Shown: one piece after another, positions 47,827 through 57,310 of the stretch
Position numbering within the stretch: position 1 is the stretch's first letter
Layout of the letters: each line of letters starts with the position of its first letter
Origin: Methylobacterium sp. NMS14P
Lineage (GTDB): Bacteria > Pseudomonadota > Alphaproteobacteria > Rhizobiales > Beijerinckiaceae
NCBI RefSeq assembly: GCF_028583545.1
Contig: NZ_CP087106.1
Span: 2,641,001-2,705,000, forward strand
Direction: 5' to 3'
Length of the DNA: 64,000 bases
Notes under the pieces: model-generated
Told to the model about the DNA's origin: nothing
Seen by the model: only the letters and a program-made list of their open reading frames with translations
The model's database searches: none
Translations under genes and position numbers: made by a program

Positions 47827-48726
47827 CTACTTGCCGCGACGCAGGCGGAGATCTTCCTCGCTCTCGCGGGAGAGCCGCAGCAGGTTCTGCCCGTAATTGG
47901 TCTTGGCGAACATCTCGCCGCGGGCCACCAGCTGGTCGCGGGTGATGAACTTCTGCAGGTAGGCGATCTCCTCCAGGCAGGCCACCTGAAGACCCTGCCG
48001 GTTCTGCAGGGTGCGGACGAACTCGCTCGCCTCCAGCAGGCTGTCGTGGGTCCCGGTGTCCAGCCACGCGTAGCCGCGGGACATGCGCTCCACGTGCAGC
48101 TGACCGCGCTGCAGGTAGGCCTCGTTGACGCTGGTGATCTCCAGCTCGCCGCGGGCCGAGGGCCTCACGTCGGCGGCGATGTCGAGCACCTGGTTGTCGT
48201 AGAAGTACAGGCCGGTCACCGCCCAGGTCGATTCCGGGGTCTGCGGCTTCTCGACGATCTTCGTCGGCCGTCCCGACTTGTCGAGGTTGACCACGCCGTA
48301 GGCCTGGGGGTTGTCGACATGGTAGGCGAAGACGGTCGCGCCCTGTTTGCGGCTCGACGCGCGCTCCAGGAGCTCGCCCATGCCGGCGCCGAAGAACAGG
48401 TTGTCGCCGAGGATCAGCGCCACGTCGTCGTCGCCCACGAAGTCGCGCCCGATCACGAAGGCCTGGGCGAGGCCCTCCGGCCGCGGCTGGAGGGCGTAGG
48501 AGAACTTCAGGCCGAACTGCTCGCCGGTGCCGAACAGGCGCTTGTAGTTGTCGAGGTGCTCCGGCGACGAGATGATCAGGATCTCGCGGATGCCGGCCAG
48601 CATCAGCACCGAGACCGGGTAGTAGATCATCGGCTTGTCGTAGACCGGCAGGAGCTGCTTGTTGATCGACAGCGTGGCCGGGTGCAGGCGCGTGCCGGAT
48701 CCGCCGGCCAGAACGATGCCCTTCAT
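47827..48726 (-). CDS. rfbA: RfbA, glucose-1-phosphate thymidylyltransferase
   Basis: 299-aa enzyme making dTDP-glucose from dTTP and glucose-1-phosphate, first step of dTDP-L-rhamnose synthesis. N-terminal [20 protein letters not shown] and [24 protein letters not shown] for metal and sugar binding, and [17 protein letters not shown] near the end are all present. ATG overlaps the rfbD stop (ATGA). Last gene of rfbC-rfbB-rfbD-rfbA. Confidence 0.96.
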   Translation of the reverse strand: MKGIVLAGGSGTRLHPATLSINKQLLPVYDKPMIYYPVSVLMLAGIREILIISSPEHLDNYKRLFGTGEQFGLKFSYALQPRPEGLAQAFVIGRDFVGDDDVALILGDNLFFGAGMGELLERASSRKQGATVFAYHVDNPQAYGVVNLDKSGRPTKIVEKPQTPESTWAVTGLYFYDNQVLDIAADVRPSARGELEITSVNEAYLQRGQLHVERMSRGYAWLDTGTHDSLLEASEFVRTLQNRQGLQVACLEEIAYLQKFITRDQLVARGEMFAKTNYGQNLLRLSRESEEDLRLRRGK

Positions 48727-49628
48727 GGCTTGGAAACTCCCTCTGAGACCGGCCCGACGAGCCGATCCAGGATGTCGTCGAGCGCCGCCTCCCAGGGCCG
48801 CGGCGCGATGCCGTAGGCGGCCGTGAGGCTGTCGGTGGACAGGCGCGAATTGGCCGGCCGCCGGGCCGGTGTCGGGTAGACGGAGGTCGGGATGCCCTTG
48901 ACCGGCACGGAGCGCCCGCCGCGCCGGGCCGAGCCCGCCACGATCGCCTCGGCGAAGCCGCACCACGTGGTGTCGCCCCGGTTCACGCAGTGGAACGTGC
49001 CGGCGGGCGCGTCCGGATCCGCGGCCATGGCTCGCGCGATCGTCGCGAGGGCGGCGGCGAGGTCGGCGGCCGAGGTCGGGCAGCCGTGCTGGTCGTTCAC
49101 CACGGTCAGGGCGTCGCGCTCGGCCGAGAGCCGGAGCATCGTCTTGACGAAGTTGCCCCGGTGCGGGCTCACCACCCAGGCGGTCCGCACGATGGCGTGG
49201 CGCGGGTTGCCGGTGCGCACCGCCAGCTCGCCGGCGGCCTTGCTGGCGCCGTAGACGCTCTGCGGGTCGATCGGCGCGTCGGGCGGGTAGGCCCCGTCGG
49301 GCTTCGTCCCGGCGAAGACGTAGTCGGTCGAGACGTGCACCAGCGGGATGGAGCGCGCCGCCGTGGCGGCCGCCAGGATCGCCGGGGCGAGGGCGTTGAG
49401 GCGCCACGCCGCCACGACGTCGGACTCGGCCTTGTCGACGGCCGTGTAGGCGGCGGTGTTGATCACCGCCCCGTAGGCGCGGGCGGCGAGCGCCGCCGCG
49501 ACGGCGTCCGCGTCGGTGATGTCGAGTTCCGCGCGGCCCGGCGCGTGGACGGTGACGCCGTCCGGCCAAGCCAGGGCCTGCAGCTCGGTGCCGACCTGCC
49601 CGGCGCCGCCGAGGACGAGGACGTCCAT
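48723..49628 (-). CDS. rfbD: RfbD, dTDP-4-dehydrorhamnose reductase
   Basis: 301-aa short-chain dehydrogenase-type enzyme for the last step to dTDP-L-rhamnose. Rossmann motif [25 protein letters not shown], catalytic YGASKAAGE, and [15 protein letters not shown] as in RfbD. ATG 49628 shares its first base with the rfbB stop (TGATG). Confidence 0.95.
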   Translation of the reverse strand: MDVLVLGGAGQVGTELQALAWPDGVTVHAPGRAELDITDADAVAAALAARAYGAVINTAAYTAVDKAESDVVAAWRLNALAPAILAAATAARSIPLVHVSTDYVFAGTKPDGAYPPDAPIDPQSVYGASKAAGELAVRTGNPRHAIVRTAWVVSPHRGNFVKTMLRLSAERDALTVVNDQHGCPTSAADLAAALATIARAMAADPDAPAGTFHCVNRGDTTWCGFAEAIVAGSARRGGRSVPVKGIPTSVYPTPARRPANSRLSTDSLTAAYGIAPRPWEAALDDILDRLVGPVSEGVSKP

Positions 49629-50677
49629 CAGCCGTTGAGCCCCAGGCGCTCGCCCTTGTAGCGGCCCTCGCGGATCGGGCGCCACCAGCCCTCGTTGCCG
49701 AGGTACCAGGTCACGGTCTCCTCCAGCGCCTGCTCGAAGGTCTTCTGCGGGCGCCAGCCGAGCTCGCTCTCGGCCTTGGTGCAGTCGATCGCGTAGCGCC
49801 GGTCATGGCCCGGACGGTCGGCCACGAAGCTGATCAGCTGCTCGTGCGGGGCGCCCTGCGGGCGCAGCCGGTCGAAGGCCGCGCACAGCGCCTTGACCAC
49901 CGCGAGGTTGTTGCGCACCGCGCGGCCGCCGAGCAGGTAGGTCTCGCCGATCCGGCCACGCTCCAGCACGGCCACGAGGCCCTTGGCGTGGTCCTCCACG
50001 TGGATCCAGTCGCGCTCGTTCAGGCCGTCGCCGTAGACGGGCAGCTTCTTGCCCTCGAGGGCGTTGAGGATCATCAGCGGGATCAGCTTCTCGGGGAAGT
50101 GACGCGGCCCGTAATTGTTCGAGCAGTTGGTCACCAGGACCGGCAGGCCGTAGGTCTCGTGCCAGGCGCGGGCGAGGTGGTCGGAGGCCGCCTTCGAGGC
50201 CGAGTAGGGCGAGCGCGGATCGTAGCGGCTCTCCTCCGTGAAGAACGCGTCCGGCGGCAGCGAGCCGTAGACCTCGTCGGTGGAGACGTGGAGGAAGCGG
50301 AAGGTCTTCTTCCCGGCCTCCGGCAAGGCCTCGTAATGGCCGCGGGCGCCGTCCAGCATGGTCTGCGTGCCGATCACGTTGGTGCGCACGAAGGCGCCCG
50401 GATCGGTGATCGAGCGGTCGACGTGGCTCTCGGCGGCCAGATGCATCACCGCCTCGGGCTTGAAGTCCGCGTAGGCCTTCTGCACGGCGGCGCGGTCGCA
50501 GATATCGGCCTCGACCAGGCGATGGCGCGGGTTGTCGGCGAGCGGCGCCAGCGAGACCGGGTTGGCCGCGTAGGTCATCGCGTCGAGGGTGCAGACGTCG
50601 TGGCCGAGATCGTTGACGAGGTGCAGCACCAGCGCCGAGCCGATGAAGCCGCAGCCTCCGGTCACCAGGATGCGCAT
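49628..50677 (-). CDS. rfbB: RfbB, dTDP-glucose 4,6-dehydratase
   Basis: 349-aa NAD-dependent enzyme for the second step. [32 protein letters not shown], catalytic [11 protein letters not shown] and [14 protein letters not shown] are intact, with STDEVYG carrying the family Asp-Glu pair. ATG 50677; 93 bp separate it from rfbC upstream. Confidence 0.97.
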   Translation of the reverse strand: MRILVTGGCGFIGSALVLHLVNDLGHDVCTLDAMTYAANPVSLAPLADNPRHRLVEADICDRAAVQKAYADFKPEAVMHLAAESHVDRSITDPGAFVRTNVIGTQTMLDGARGHYEALPEAGKKTFRFLHVSTDEVYGSLPPDAFFTEESRYDPRSPYSASKAASDHLARAWHETYGLPVLVTNCSNNYGPRHFPEKLIPLMILNALEGKKLPVYGDGLNERDWIHVEDHAKGLVAVLERGRIGETYLLGGRAVRNNLAVVKALCAAFDRLRPQGAPHEQLISFVADRPGHDRRYAIDCTKAESELGWRPQKTFEQALEETVTWYLGNEGWWRPIREGRYKGERLGLNG

Positions 50678-50770
50678 GGTGGGTTACCTCTTCGGATCGA
50701 ACGAGAACTGAGAAAGTCGGGGCAGCCTAAGACCGGCCGTCGTGACAAAATTGCGGCCGGGCCGCGCTCT

Positions 50771-51322
50771 TCAGAAGACGCGGCCGAGATCCGCGAGCTT
50801 CGGCGCCCGGCGATCCTTGTCGGACAGGATCGCGGCCTCGGCCGAGATCGGCCACGGGATCCCGATCGCCGGATCATTCCAAAACAGCGCGCGGTCGTGC
50901 TCCGGGCTGTAGTAGTCGTCGACCTTGTAGGCGACCATGACGTCGGGGGTCAGGGTGCAGAAGCCGTGCGCGAAGCCGTGCGGGATGTAGAGCTGCTCGC
51001 CGTTCTCGGCGTCGAGGGTGACGGCGACGTACTTCCCGTAGGTCGGCGAGTCGGTGCGGATGTCGACCGCGACGTCGACGATCGCGCCCTGCAGCACGCG
51101 GATCAGCTTGGCCTGCGCGCGGGGGGCGATCTGGAAGTGCAGGCCGCGGACCGTCCCCTGCGGGGCCGAGAAGGACTGGTTGTCCTGCACGAACGGCGTG
51201 GTGATGCCGGCCCGCGCCAGGGTGTCGGCCCGGAAGGTCTCCGAGAACCAGCCCCGCGCGTCGCCGAAGCGCTTCAGGACGATGCGCTTCACGTCCGGGA
51301 TCTCGGTCTCGATGACGTCCAT
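50771..51322 (-). CDS. rfbC: RfbC, dTDP-4-dehydrorhamnose 3,5-epimerase
   Basis: 183-aa cupin-fold epimerase for the third step. Catalytic His in VRGLHFQIAPRAQAKLIRVL, the Asp in IVDVAVDIR, and IPHGFAHGFCTLTP with the conserved His-Gly-Phe; Tyr in VAYKVDDYYSPEHD. ATG 51322. First gene of the rhamnose set; divergent from the unknown plus-strand gene with 175 bp between. Confidence 0.96.
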   Translation of the reverse strand: MDVIETEIPDVKRIVLKRFGDARGWFSETFRADTLARAGITTPFVQDNQSFSAPQGTVRGLHFQIAPRAQAKLIRVLQGAIVDVAVDIRTDSPTYGKYVAVTLDAENGEQLYIPHGFAHGFCTLTPDVMVAYKVDDYYSPEHDRALFWNDPAIGIPWPISAEAAILSDKDRRAPKLADLGRVF

Positions 51323-51497
51323 GCCAGCGCCCTTCTTGCGGATCCCGTCGCGAGGTCCAGCGGACGTCTCCGCGTCGGTCGTTCCGGGTCGCGCGCCCGC
51401 CTCGCCGACCACAACCTCGGTGATGCCCCGCGACTTCCGGTCATTCGCTGTCCGTGTCAAGGCGTGCCGGCTGCGGTGGCGTGCACGAGAGGGGCCG

Positions 51498-52409
51498 ATG
51501 ACGGGCGGAGCCGGACCCGCGGTGGACGGCCTGCTGTGCGTCCAGCTGGCCGATCCGGCCTGCACGTGGAGCCTCGGCGCCTACGGAGCCGGCGCCGCGT
51601 TCGCGCGGGAACCCGACGAGCCGGCGTGGCCCCTCGGGGACGGCGCGACCGGCCTCGTCACGCTCCGCGGCGCGCTCGCGATCCGGGCGCATCCGGATCT
51701 CCGGCCGTTCGCCTACGAGACCGGCTTCGATGGCGGCTGGAGCCAGGCGGTCGCGCTCTGCCTTCCCGAGGCCGCCTGCGCGATGGGCCGGCGCACCGTT
51801 CTGACCGAGCTGGGCCCCGACGTGGCGGCGGTCCGAACGGAGGACCGCGCCGCGCTCGTGTTCGACCTCGGCCTCGGGCTGCGCGCCGCGGATGCCTGCC
51901 TGCGGACCGCCGACCCCGAGCGGATCGGCAGGTTGCGCGCCGCGGCGGGCCGACCGCTCCTCGCGACCGGCGACGGGGCGATGCCGCCCGCTCTCGTCTC
52001 GGGTCTGGACCAGGTCGTCGTCACCCGCATCGGTCGCGTCGAGGTCTTCGCCCCGGAGGCCGATCGGGCGGCCGCGGGGCCTGTGCCGCGGACCCACGTC
52101 CTGCCGCAGATCCTGCGACTCGGACGGACGCACGCGGCCACCGCGCCGATCCCGCGGGGCTGGGTGCCCTGCGGGACGCTGCACCCGGCCCATCCCGCGC
52201 GTGACGGGGCCGGGCGGCCGACCCCTTTCGACGCCGGGCGCCACGCGGCGTTCGGGCGTGTCCTCGACCGATGGGGCGATCCCGAGTTGGTGGCCCTGCG
52301 CCGCGCTGTGCTGGACGGCCAGGATCCCGATCCGTCCCGCGCGGGCGGGCGGTACGCGCGCTTGGCGATCCGCGCGGCGCGCGCGCAGCTGAGGGCCAGC
52401 GGCGGCTAG
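51498..52409 (+). CDS. Conserved-looking protein of unknown function
   Basis: 303-aa protein, ATG 51498 with GAGAGGGG upstream. Not recognised. No signal peptide or membrane helix; rich in Ala, Arg, Pro, Gly. It contains possible beta-rich segments (ALVFDLGLGLRAADACLRTA; DQVVVTRIGRVEVFAPEADR) and a C-terminal helical part. Codon use is genome-typical. It is divergent from rfbC and followed by the R2 repeat element. Confidence 0.7.
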   Translation: MTGGAGPAVDGLLCVQLADPACTWSLGAYGAGAAFAREPDEPAWPLGDGATGLVTLRGALAIRAHPDLRPFAYETGFDGGWSQAVALCLPEAACAMGRRTVLTELGPDVAAVRTEDRAALVFDLGLGLRAADACLRTADPERIGRLRAAAGRPLLATGDGAMPPALVSGLDQVVVTRIGRVEVFAPEADRAAAGPVPRTHVLPQILRLGRTHAATAPIPRGWVPCGTLHPAHPARDGAGRPTPFDAGRHAAFGRVLDRWGDPELVALRRAVLDGQDPDPSRAGGRYARLAIRAARAQLRASGG

Positions 52410-52437
52410 GGCCGTTTCCGAGCGCGTCGCACCGGTT

Positions 52438-52670
52438 CGGAGGGCCGGACATCCCGGTCGAGACAGCCGCGCCATGCCCCCTCTCCCGTGCGGGAGAGGG
52501 TTGGGGTGAGGGACGAGACGCGTCCGGGTCGCACGCCCTCGAAGCTCCGTCAGCTCGCGCCTTTTTCGGACGGACCTGATCCCTCACCCTGTTCCTCTCC
52601 CGCACGGGAGAGGGGACCGGCGCCTCGTGCGGCACCGGCTCGGCGATCACTTCGTCCGAACCCGATCGCG
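52438..52670. repeat. Palindromic repeat element R2, two palindromes
   Basis: Two 20-bp near-perfect palindromes (cctctcccgtgcgggagagg at 52480-52499 and cctctcccgcacgggagagg at 52594-52613) lie 114 bp apart. Inside are inverted ggggtgaggga (52503-52513) and tccctcaccc (52580-52589). The outer flanks match R1 in reverse order. It fills the gap between the unknown gene and the queE stop. Confidence 0.75.
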
Positions 52671-52688
52671 GGACCGGACACGAGCCCC

Positions 52689-53321
52689 TCAGGGAATGCC
52701 GATCATCTTGTGGGTCTGCAGCGAGAGCCGCCAGCGGGCGTCCCGCCGACAATAGGCGATCGCCGCCTCGGTGCTGGCGACCCGGTCAGGCCCGTCCATG
52801 GGCTGGAGGAAGCGGTGTTGGAAGGCGAGGCCCACGAATGCCGCGGGATCGGCGTCCGCCTGCGGGTAGACGAGCTTCAGCTCGTGGCCGGAGACCTGCG
52901 CGAGGGCGTTGCTCCCCTTGGGGCTGACGCAGATCCAGTCGATCCCCGGAGGCGCCGGCAGCGTGCCGTTGGTCTCGATCGCGATCTCGAAACCGGCCGC
53001 GTGAACGGCCTCGATCAGCGGCGTGTCGAGCTGCAGCAGCGGCTCGCCGCCGGTGAAGACGACGTAGCGGTTCTCGGCGCCCCCGGCCCAGGTGGCGGCG
53101 ATCGCGCCGGCGAGGGAGGCCGCGTCCGCGAAGCGCCCGCCGCCCTCCCCGTCCATCCCGACGAAGTCGGTGTCGCAGAACCGGCAGGCCGCGGCGGCGC
53201 GATCGGCCTCGCGCCCGGACCAGAGGTTGCATCCGGCGAAGCGGCAGAACACGGCGGCACGGCCCGCCTGCGCGCCCTCCCCCTGGAGCGTGTGGAAGAT
53301 CTCCTTGACCGCGTAAGCCAC
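52689..53321 (-). CDS. queE: QueE, 7-carboxy-7-deazaguanine synthase
   Basis: 210-aa radical-SAM enzyme in synthesis of the queuosine precursor. YAVKEIFHTLQGEGAQAG, FCRFAGCNLWSG followed after an insert by ACRFCDTDF gives the modified CxnCxxC cluster loop seen in proteobacterial QueE; VVFTGGEPLLQLD, IAIETNGTLPAP and DWICVSPKG follow. The GTG at 53321 gives the usual start; a second GTG at 53336 is possible. No other queuosine gene is adjacent. Divergent from the D,D-carboxypeptidase gene. Confidence 0.92.
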   Translation of the reverse strand: MAYAVKEIFHTLQGEGAQAGRAAVFCRFAGCNLWSGREADRAAAACRFCDTDFVGMDGEGGGRFADAASLAGAIAATWAGGAENRYVVFTGGEPLLQLDTPLIEAVHAAGFEIAIETNGTLPAPPGIDWICVSPKGSNALAQVSGHELKLVYPQADADPAAFVGLAFQHRFLQPMDGPDRVASTEAAIAYCRRDARWRLSLQTHKMIGIP

Positions 53322-53589
53322 AACCGTCCCAGTCACCGCCGCGCGCGATCCGGCCCGCGCGCTCGGCCTGCACATAAGCCGTGCCGCTCCCGCGGGCCAC
53401 CGACAACCGCGCCGTGCAGACCCGCGATACGATCTCGCCTTGCTCTTGCCACGGTAGGCTCGTTCATGCCGAGATGCAGTCCGGCGACCGCCTTCGGCCG
53501 ACCGGGTTGCGCCGCTCTCCGGCTGGCCGGCCGGAAATCCGACGCCCCAGGGCGTCGATCCAGGCGATCCTCTGACGAGTCGGGCTCGA

Positions 53590-55107
53590 ATGTCCTCTTC
53601 TCTCCACCGACGCCTCACCGTCGGGCTTGCGGCGCTGACGGGTCTGCTCGGGGCGGGCCTGGTCGGGATCGGCGCCGCGAACGCCGTGACGGTGCCGATC
53701 CTCGTGGCCGACGTGGATTCCGGCAAGGTCATCTACGCGCAGGCGCCGACCGATCCCTGGTACCCGGCCTCGATCACGAAGCTGATGACGACCTACGTCG
53801 CCCTGGACCTCGTCCGGCAGGGCAAGGTCTCGCTCGACTCGATGATCACCATCTCGGCCGCCGCCGCCGCCGAGCCGCCCTCGAAGATGGGGTTCAAGCC
53901 GGGGACGCAGCTCACCCTCGACAACGCCTTGAAGATCATCATGGTCAAGTCGGCGAACGACGTCGCCTACGCGATCGGCGAGTCGCTCGGCGGATCCGTC
54001 GAGAACTTCGCCGCGCTGATGAACGAGACCGCGCAGCGGATCGGCATGCACGACAGCCGCTGGTACAATCCCAACGGCCTGCCCGACCCGCGCCAGTGGA
54101 CCTCCGCCCGCGACATGGCGGTCCTCGCCCGGGCGCTGATCCGCGACTTCCCGGATTCCCACGACCTGTTCTCGATCTCGGCGATCCAGTTCGGCCGCGC
54201 CGTCATGGCGAACCACAACGGCCTGCTGGGGCGCTATCCCGGCACGGACGGGATGAAGACGGGCTTCATCTGCTCGGGCGGCTTCAACGTCGTGGCGACC
54301 GCCACGCGCAACGGCCGGCGGATCGTCACCATCGTGATGGGGCAGCCGACCCCGCGCGAGCGCGACGTGAAGACCGCCGACCTGTTCGACTACGCCTTCG
54401 GCCAGAGCGCCGGCTGGACCAGCCCGACCCTCGACGCGCTGCCGGCCTCCGCAATCCCGGCGCCCCCGGACATGCGTCCCTTCGTGTGCGGCGGCAAGAA
54501 GCCCCCCGCCATCGAGGACGGCCCCGGCGCGCTGAGCGCTCCCGGCTCGGCCGCGCAGCTGATCGGCGGCTCGGCGGCGAACTCGCCGGCGCTGGCGCTG
54601 GCGGCGTTCTCCAACCCGGCCCTGCGGGCGCGGTCCCTGCCGCCGCGGGCGCCGCTCCAGCCGATCGCCGTCTGGGTCGGTCGCAACCCGGCCGAGGGCC
54701 AGCAGATCCTCGAGGCCCAGGAGGCCGAGCAGAAGGCCGCCGCCGCCAACACCCGCGCCGCCAAGCTCGAGGCCGCCAAGGCCAAGCGCATGGCGGCCGC
54801 GGAGGCGGCCAAGCAGGCGCGCGCGGCGCGTCTTGAGCGGGCCGAGGCCGCGAAAGCCGCCGCCAGATCCGCCCCGAAGGTCGCCGCGAAGCCGGGCCAC
54901 GGCGTGCCGCGGAACGCCAGCGCCTACACGTCGGACGTCACGCCGGGGATGCCGGAGGCCAAGCCCGGGAAGGGCCTGACCAAGCCGGCGCCGAAGGCGG
55001 CCGCCCACAAGCCGGCGCCCGCCAAGGCCGAGACGAAGTCCGACAAGGCGGCCGCGAAGGCTCCGGCCAGGAAGCCGGCCGCCAAGAAGGCGGCGGCCGA
55101 CGAGTAG
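53590..55107 (+). CDS. D-alanyl-D-alanine carboxypeptidase (DacA/DacF type)
   Basis: 505-aa penicillin-binding protein that trims D-Ala from peptidoglycan stem peptides in the periplasm. Signal peptide about residues 1-31 (LTGLLGAGLVGIGAANA). Active-site motifs SITK (in WYPASITKLMTTYVAL), SAN (IMVKSANDVAYAIG) and KTG (GMKTGFICSGG). After the catalytic domain (to about residue 290) comes a long Ala/Lys/Pro-rich tail without a recognisable SPOR domain, perhaps wall- or membrane-associating. Divergent from queE; Shine-Dalgarno weak. Confidence 0.92.
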   Translation: MSSSLHRRLTVGLAALTGLLGAGLVGIGAANAVTVPILVADVDSGKVIYAQAPTDPWYPASITKLMTTYVALDLVRQGKVSLDSMITISAAAAAEPPSKMGFKPGTQLTLDNALKIIMVKSANDVAYAIGESLGGSVENFAALMNETAQRIGMHDSRWYNPNGLPDPRQWTSARDMAVLARALIRDFPDSHDLFSISAIQFGRAVMANHNGLLGRYPGTDGMKTGFICSGGFNVVATATRNGRRIVTIVMGQPTPRERDVKTADLFDYAFGQSAGWTSPTLDALPASAIPAPPDMRPFVCGGKKPPAIEDGPGALSAPGSAAQLIGGSAANSPALALAAFSNPALRARSLPPRAPLQPIAVWVGRNPAEGQQILEAQEAEQKAAAANTRAAKLEAAKAKRMAAAEAAKQARAARLERAEAAKAAARSAPKVAAKPGHGVPRNASAYTSDVTPGMPEAKPGKGLTKPAPKAAAHKPAPAKAETKSDKAAAKAPARKPAAKKAAADE

Positions 55108-55185
55108 GCCCGCGCGGGTGCCCGGCCGGCCGCCGCGTTGCCGCGGAGGCCGCCACACCCCACTTCGTCGCCCATGCCGTCGCCC

Positions 55186-56280
55186 ATGTCAGAGACCGCC
55201 GCCCCCGCTCCGGACCCGCGCCGCCCGGAGCCGATCCCGCTGACCGTGCTCACCGGCTTCCTCGGAGCCGGCAAGACCACCCTGCTGAACCGGCTGCTGC
55301 GCGATCCCGCGCTCGCCGACACGGTGGTGATCGTCAACGAGTTCGGCGAGATCGGCCTGGACCACCTGCTGATCGAGACCGTCGACGAGGACATGATCCT
55401 GCTCGGCGCCGGCTGCCTGTGCTGCACGGTGCGGGGCGACCTGATCGCCACCCTCGAGGATCTGCTGCGCAAGCGCGACAACGGCCGGATCCGGCCGTTC
55501 CGGCGGGTCGTGATCGAGACGACGGGCCTCGCCGATCCGGCGCCGATCCTGCACGCGCTGATCTACCACCCCTACCTCGTGCTGCGGTACCGCCTCCAGG
55601 CCGTGGTGACGGTGGTGGACGCGCTCACCGGCGCCGCGACCCTCGACGCCCATCCGGAAGCCCTGCGGCAGGCCGCGATCGCCGACCGGATCGTGCTGAC
55701 CAAGGCCGACCTCGCGGGCGACCTCTCGGGGATCCGCGCGCGCCTCGCTGCGCTCAACCCGGCCGCCCCGATCGTCGCGCCGGACGCCCCCTCGGAGACG
55801 CTCCTCGGCGGCCTGTTCGGCCTCGACGGCAAGACCGCCGACGTGCGCGCGTGGCTCGGCGACGCGGCGCTGGAGCAGGCGGATCACCGCCACGCCGACG
55901 TGAACCGCCACGACGCGTCGATCCAGGCGGTCTGCCTGACCAGCGCGGCGCCCGTCCCGCGCCCCGCCTTCGAGATGTTCATGGATCTCCTGCGCTCCGG
56001 CCACGGGCCGAAGCTGCTCCGGCTCAAGGGCCTCGTCGCCCTCGCCGACGATCCCGAGCGTCCCCTCGTCGTCCACGGCGTCCAGCACGTGTTCCACGCG
56101 CCGGTCACCCTGCCGGCCTGGCCGGATCCCGACCACACGTCACGGCTCGTGCTGATCCTGCGCGACCTCGATCCGGCCTTCGTGCGCCAGCTCTGGGACG
56201 CGTTTCTCGGCCGCCCCCGGGTCGACGCGCCGGATGCCGCCGCCCTCACCGACAACCCGCTGGCGATCCCCGGCTTCTGA
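55186..56280 (+). CDS. CobW/COG0523-family GTPase (metal chaperone type)
   Basis: 364-aa P-loop GTPase. Walker A in VLTGFLGAGKTTLLNRLL, the metal-binding GCLCC motif (LLGAGCLCCTVRGDL), a Walker-B-like VVIETTGLADP, NKxD-type LTKADLAGD, and a C-terminal CobW domain from about residue 240. His-rich loop QADHRHADVNRHD may bind metal. ATG 55186 is chosen; ATG 55174 is equally possible. Metal not assignable: members serve zinc, cobalt or nitrile hydratase iron/cobalt loading, and no partner gene is adjacent. Confidence 0.88.
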   Translation: MSETAAPAPDPRRPEPIPLTVLTGFLGAGKTTLLNRLLRDPALADTVVIVNEFGEIGLDHLLIETVDEDMILLGAGCLCCTVRGDLIATLEDLLRKRDNGRIRPFRRVVIETTGLADPAPILHALIYHPYLVLRYRLQAVVTVVDALTGAATLDAHPEALRQAAIADRIVLTKADLAGDLSGIRARLAALNPAAPIVAPDAPSETLLGGLFGLDGKTADVRAWLGDAALEQADHRHADVNRHDASIQAVCLTSAAPVPRPAFEMFMDLLRSGHGPKLLRLKGLVALADDPERPLVVHGVQHVFHAPVTLPAWPDPDHTSRLVLILRDLDPAFVRQLWDAFLGRPRVDAPDAAALTDNPLAIPGF

Positions 56281-56384
56281 CGCCGGCGGTCGGCACCGTC
56301 CTTGAAGCCCTCGACGCGAAGGGCGCCCCGGAGGCGCCGGATCGTCCCGGATCGGGACGGATCGTCGAGAGGCAGGACACGCGG

Positions 56385-57248
56385 ATGGTGCGACGCTTCA
56401 CCGTGATACAGGGCGGCCTGTCCGAGCGACCGGAGCTCGTGCCGGCCCCTGAGGCCGGCTCCGGCGCCGAGGCCGCGACCTGGCGGGTCGATCTGCAGCG
56501 ACCCGGTGCGGTCGACGCGGCCTCCGTTGCCGCGTGGCGGGCCATGCTGGTGCGCAACGCGGTCGCCGACCCGCTGCGCGACCCGGACCACCTCCTCCCG
56601 CTCGCCCAGCACCGCCCGGCCGGCGGTCCGGTCGCCGTCGCCCTCGCCTGGAGCCGCGACGCTGGCGACGGTCCCGAGACCCTGCGCGGGGTCGTCCCGC
56701 TGGCGATGCCGCAATCGGTCTGGGGCAGCCGCGCTCGGCCCTGGCAGCCCGCCGAGCCCGACGCGGCCGCTCTCGTGGAGCGCGCGGCCGCGGAGGCCGT
56801 CGACCGGGCGCTGCGGGAGCGCCTCGGGGCGCTGCGCCGCCCTCTCCGTCTGGTCGGCCGATCCGCGCCGGCCCCGGATCCGGAGCCGCGGCGCCCCGTC
56901 CTGGCGGCCAGCCGCCCGGCGGGGGCCCGGCCGATCCCGGCCGAAAACCTGATCGGCGTGCGTTCCGAGGGCTGGGAGCCGGCGGAGACCGAGATGCTCG
57001 CCGTCACCGAGCCGGCGGCGGTCCGCGACGCTGTCGAGACCTTCCTCGCCCTCGATGCCCGCACCGCCGCGCGGCCGATCATAGCCGACCCCGCCGAGGC
57101 GTCGCTGGTCCGCGTCGTCACCCGGCTGTTCGCCCGCCGCGGCGCGCTGCGGGTCGAGTTCCGGCGCCGGGCCGGCGCGGTGGTCGCCGGGACGCTCCAC
57201 CTGTGCGCCGGCGCCCACGCGGTGCCCTGGCGCCGCGCCCGGGCCTGA
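56385..57248 (+). CDS. Hypothetical protein, possibly a shortened acyltransferase-like protein
   Basis: 287-aa protein from ATG 56385. Not confidently recognised. The first half (TWRVDLQRPGAVDAASVAAW, LLPLAQHRPAGGPVAVALAW) and the second half (RDAVETFLALDARTAARPI, LRVEFRRRAGAVVAGTLHL) follow the layout of CelD/BioF2-like acyl-CoA acyltransferases, but the usual continuation after that strand is cut off. No signal peptide or cysteine cluster. Lies 104 bp after the CobW-type gene and upstream of nth. Confidence 0.65.
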   Translation: MVRRFTVIQGGLSERPELVPAPEAGSGAEAATWRVDLQRPGAVDAASVAAWRAMLVRNAVADPLRDPDHLLPLAQHRPAGGPVAVALAWSRDAGDGPETLRGVVPLAMPQSVWGSRARPWQPAEPDAAALVERAAAEAVDRALRERLGALRRPLRLVGRSAPAPDPEPRRPVLAASRPAGARPIPAENLIGVRSEGWEPAETEMLAVTEPAAVRDAVETFLALDARTAARPIIADPAEASLVRVVTRLFARRGALRVEFRRRAGAVVAGTLHLCAGAHAVPWRRARA

Positions 57249-57310
57249 GCGGTCAATCCGCCGCGTCCGGGACGCCTGTCGACCGGGGCGGCCGACCCTA
57301 GCTCGCCTCC

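Noticed and set aside
53464..55158. 564-codon minus-strand frame opposite the D,D-carboxypeptidase
   Set aside because: Shadow frame; the plus-strand gene has intact catalytic motifs.
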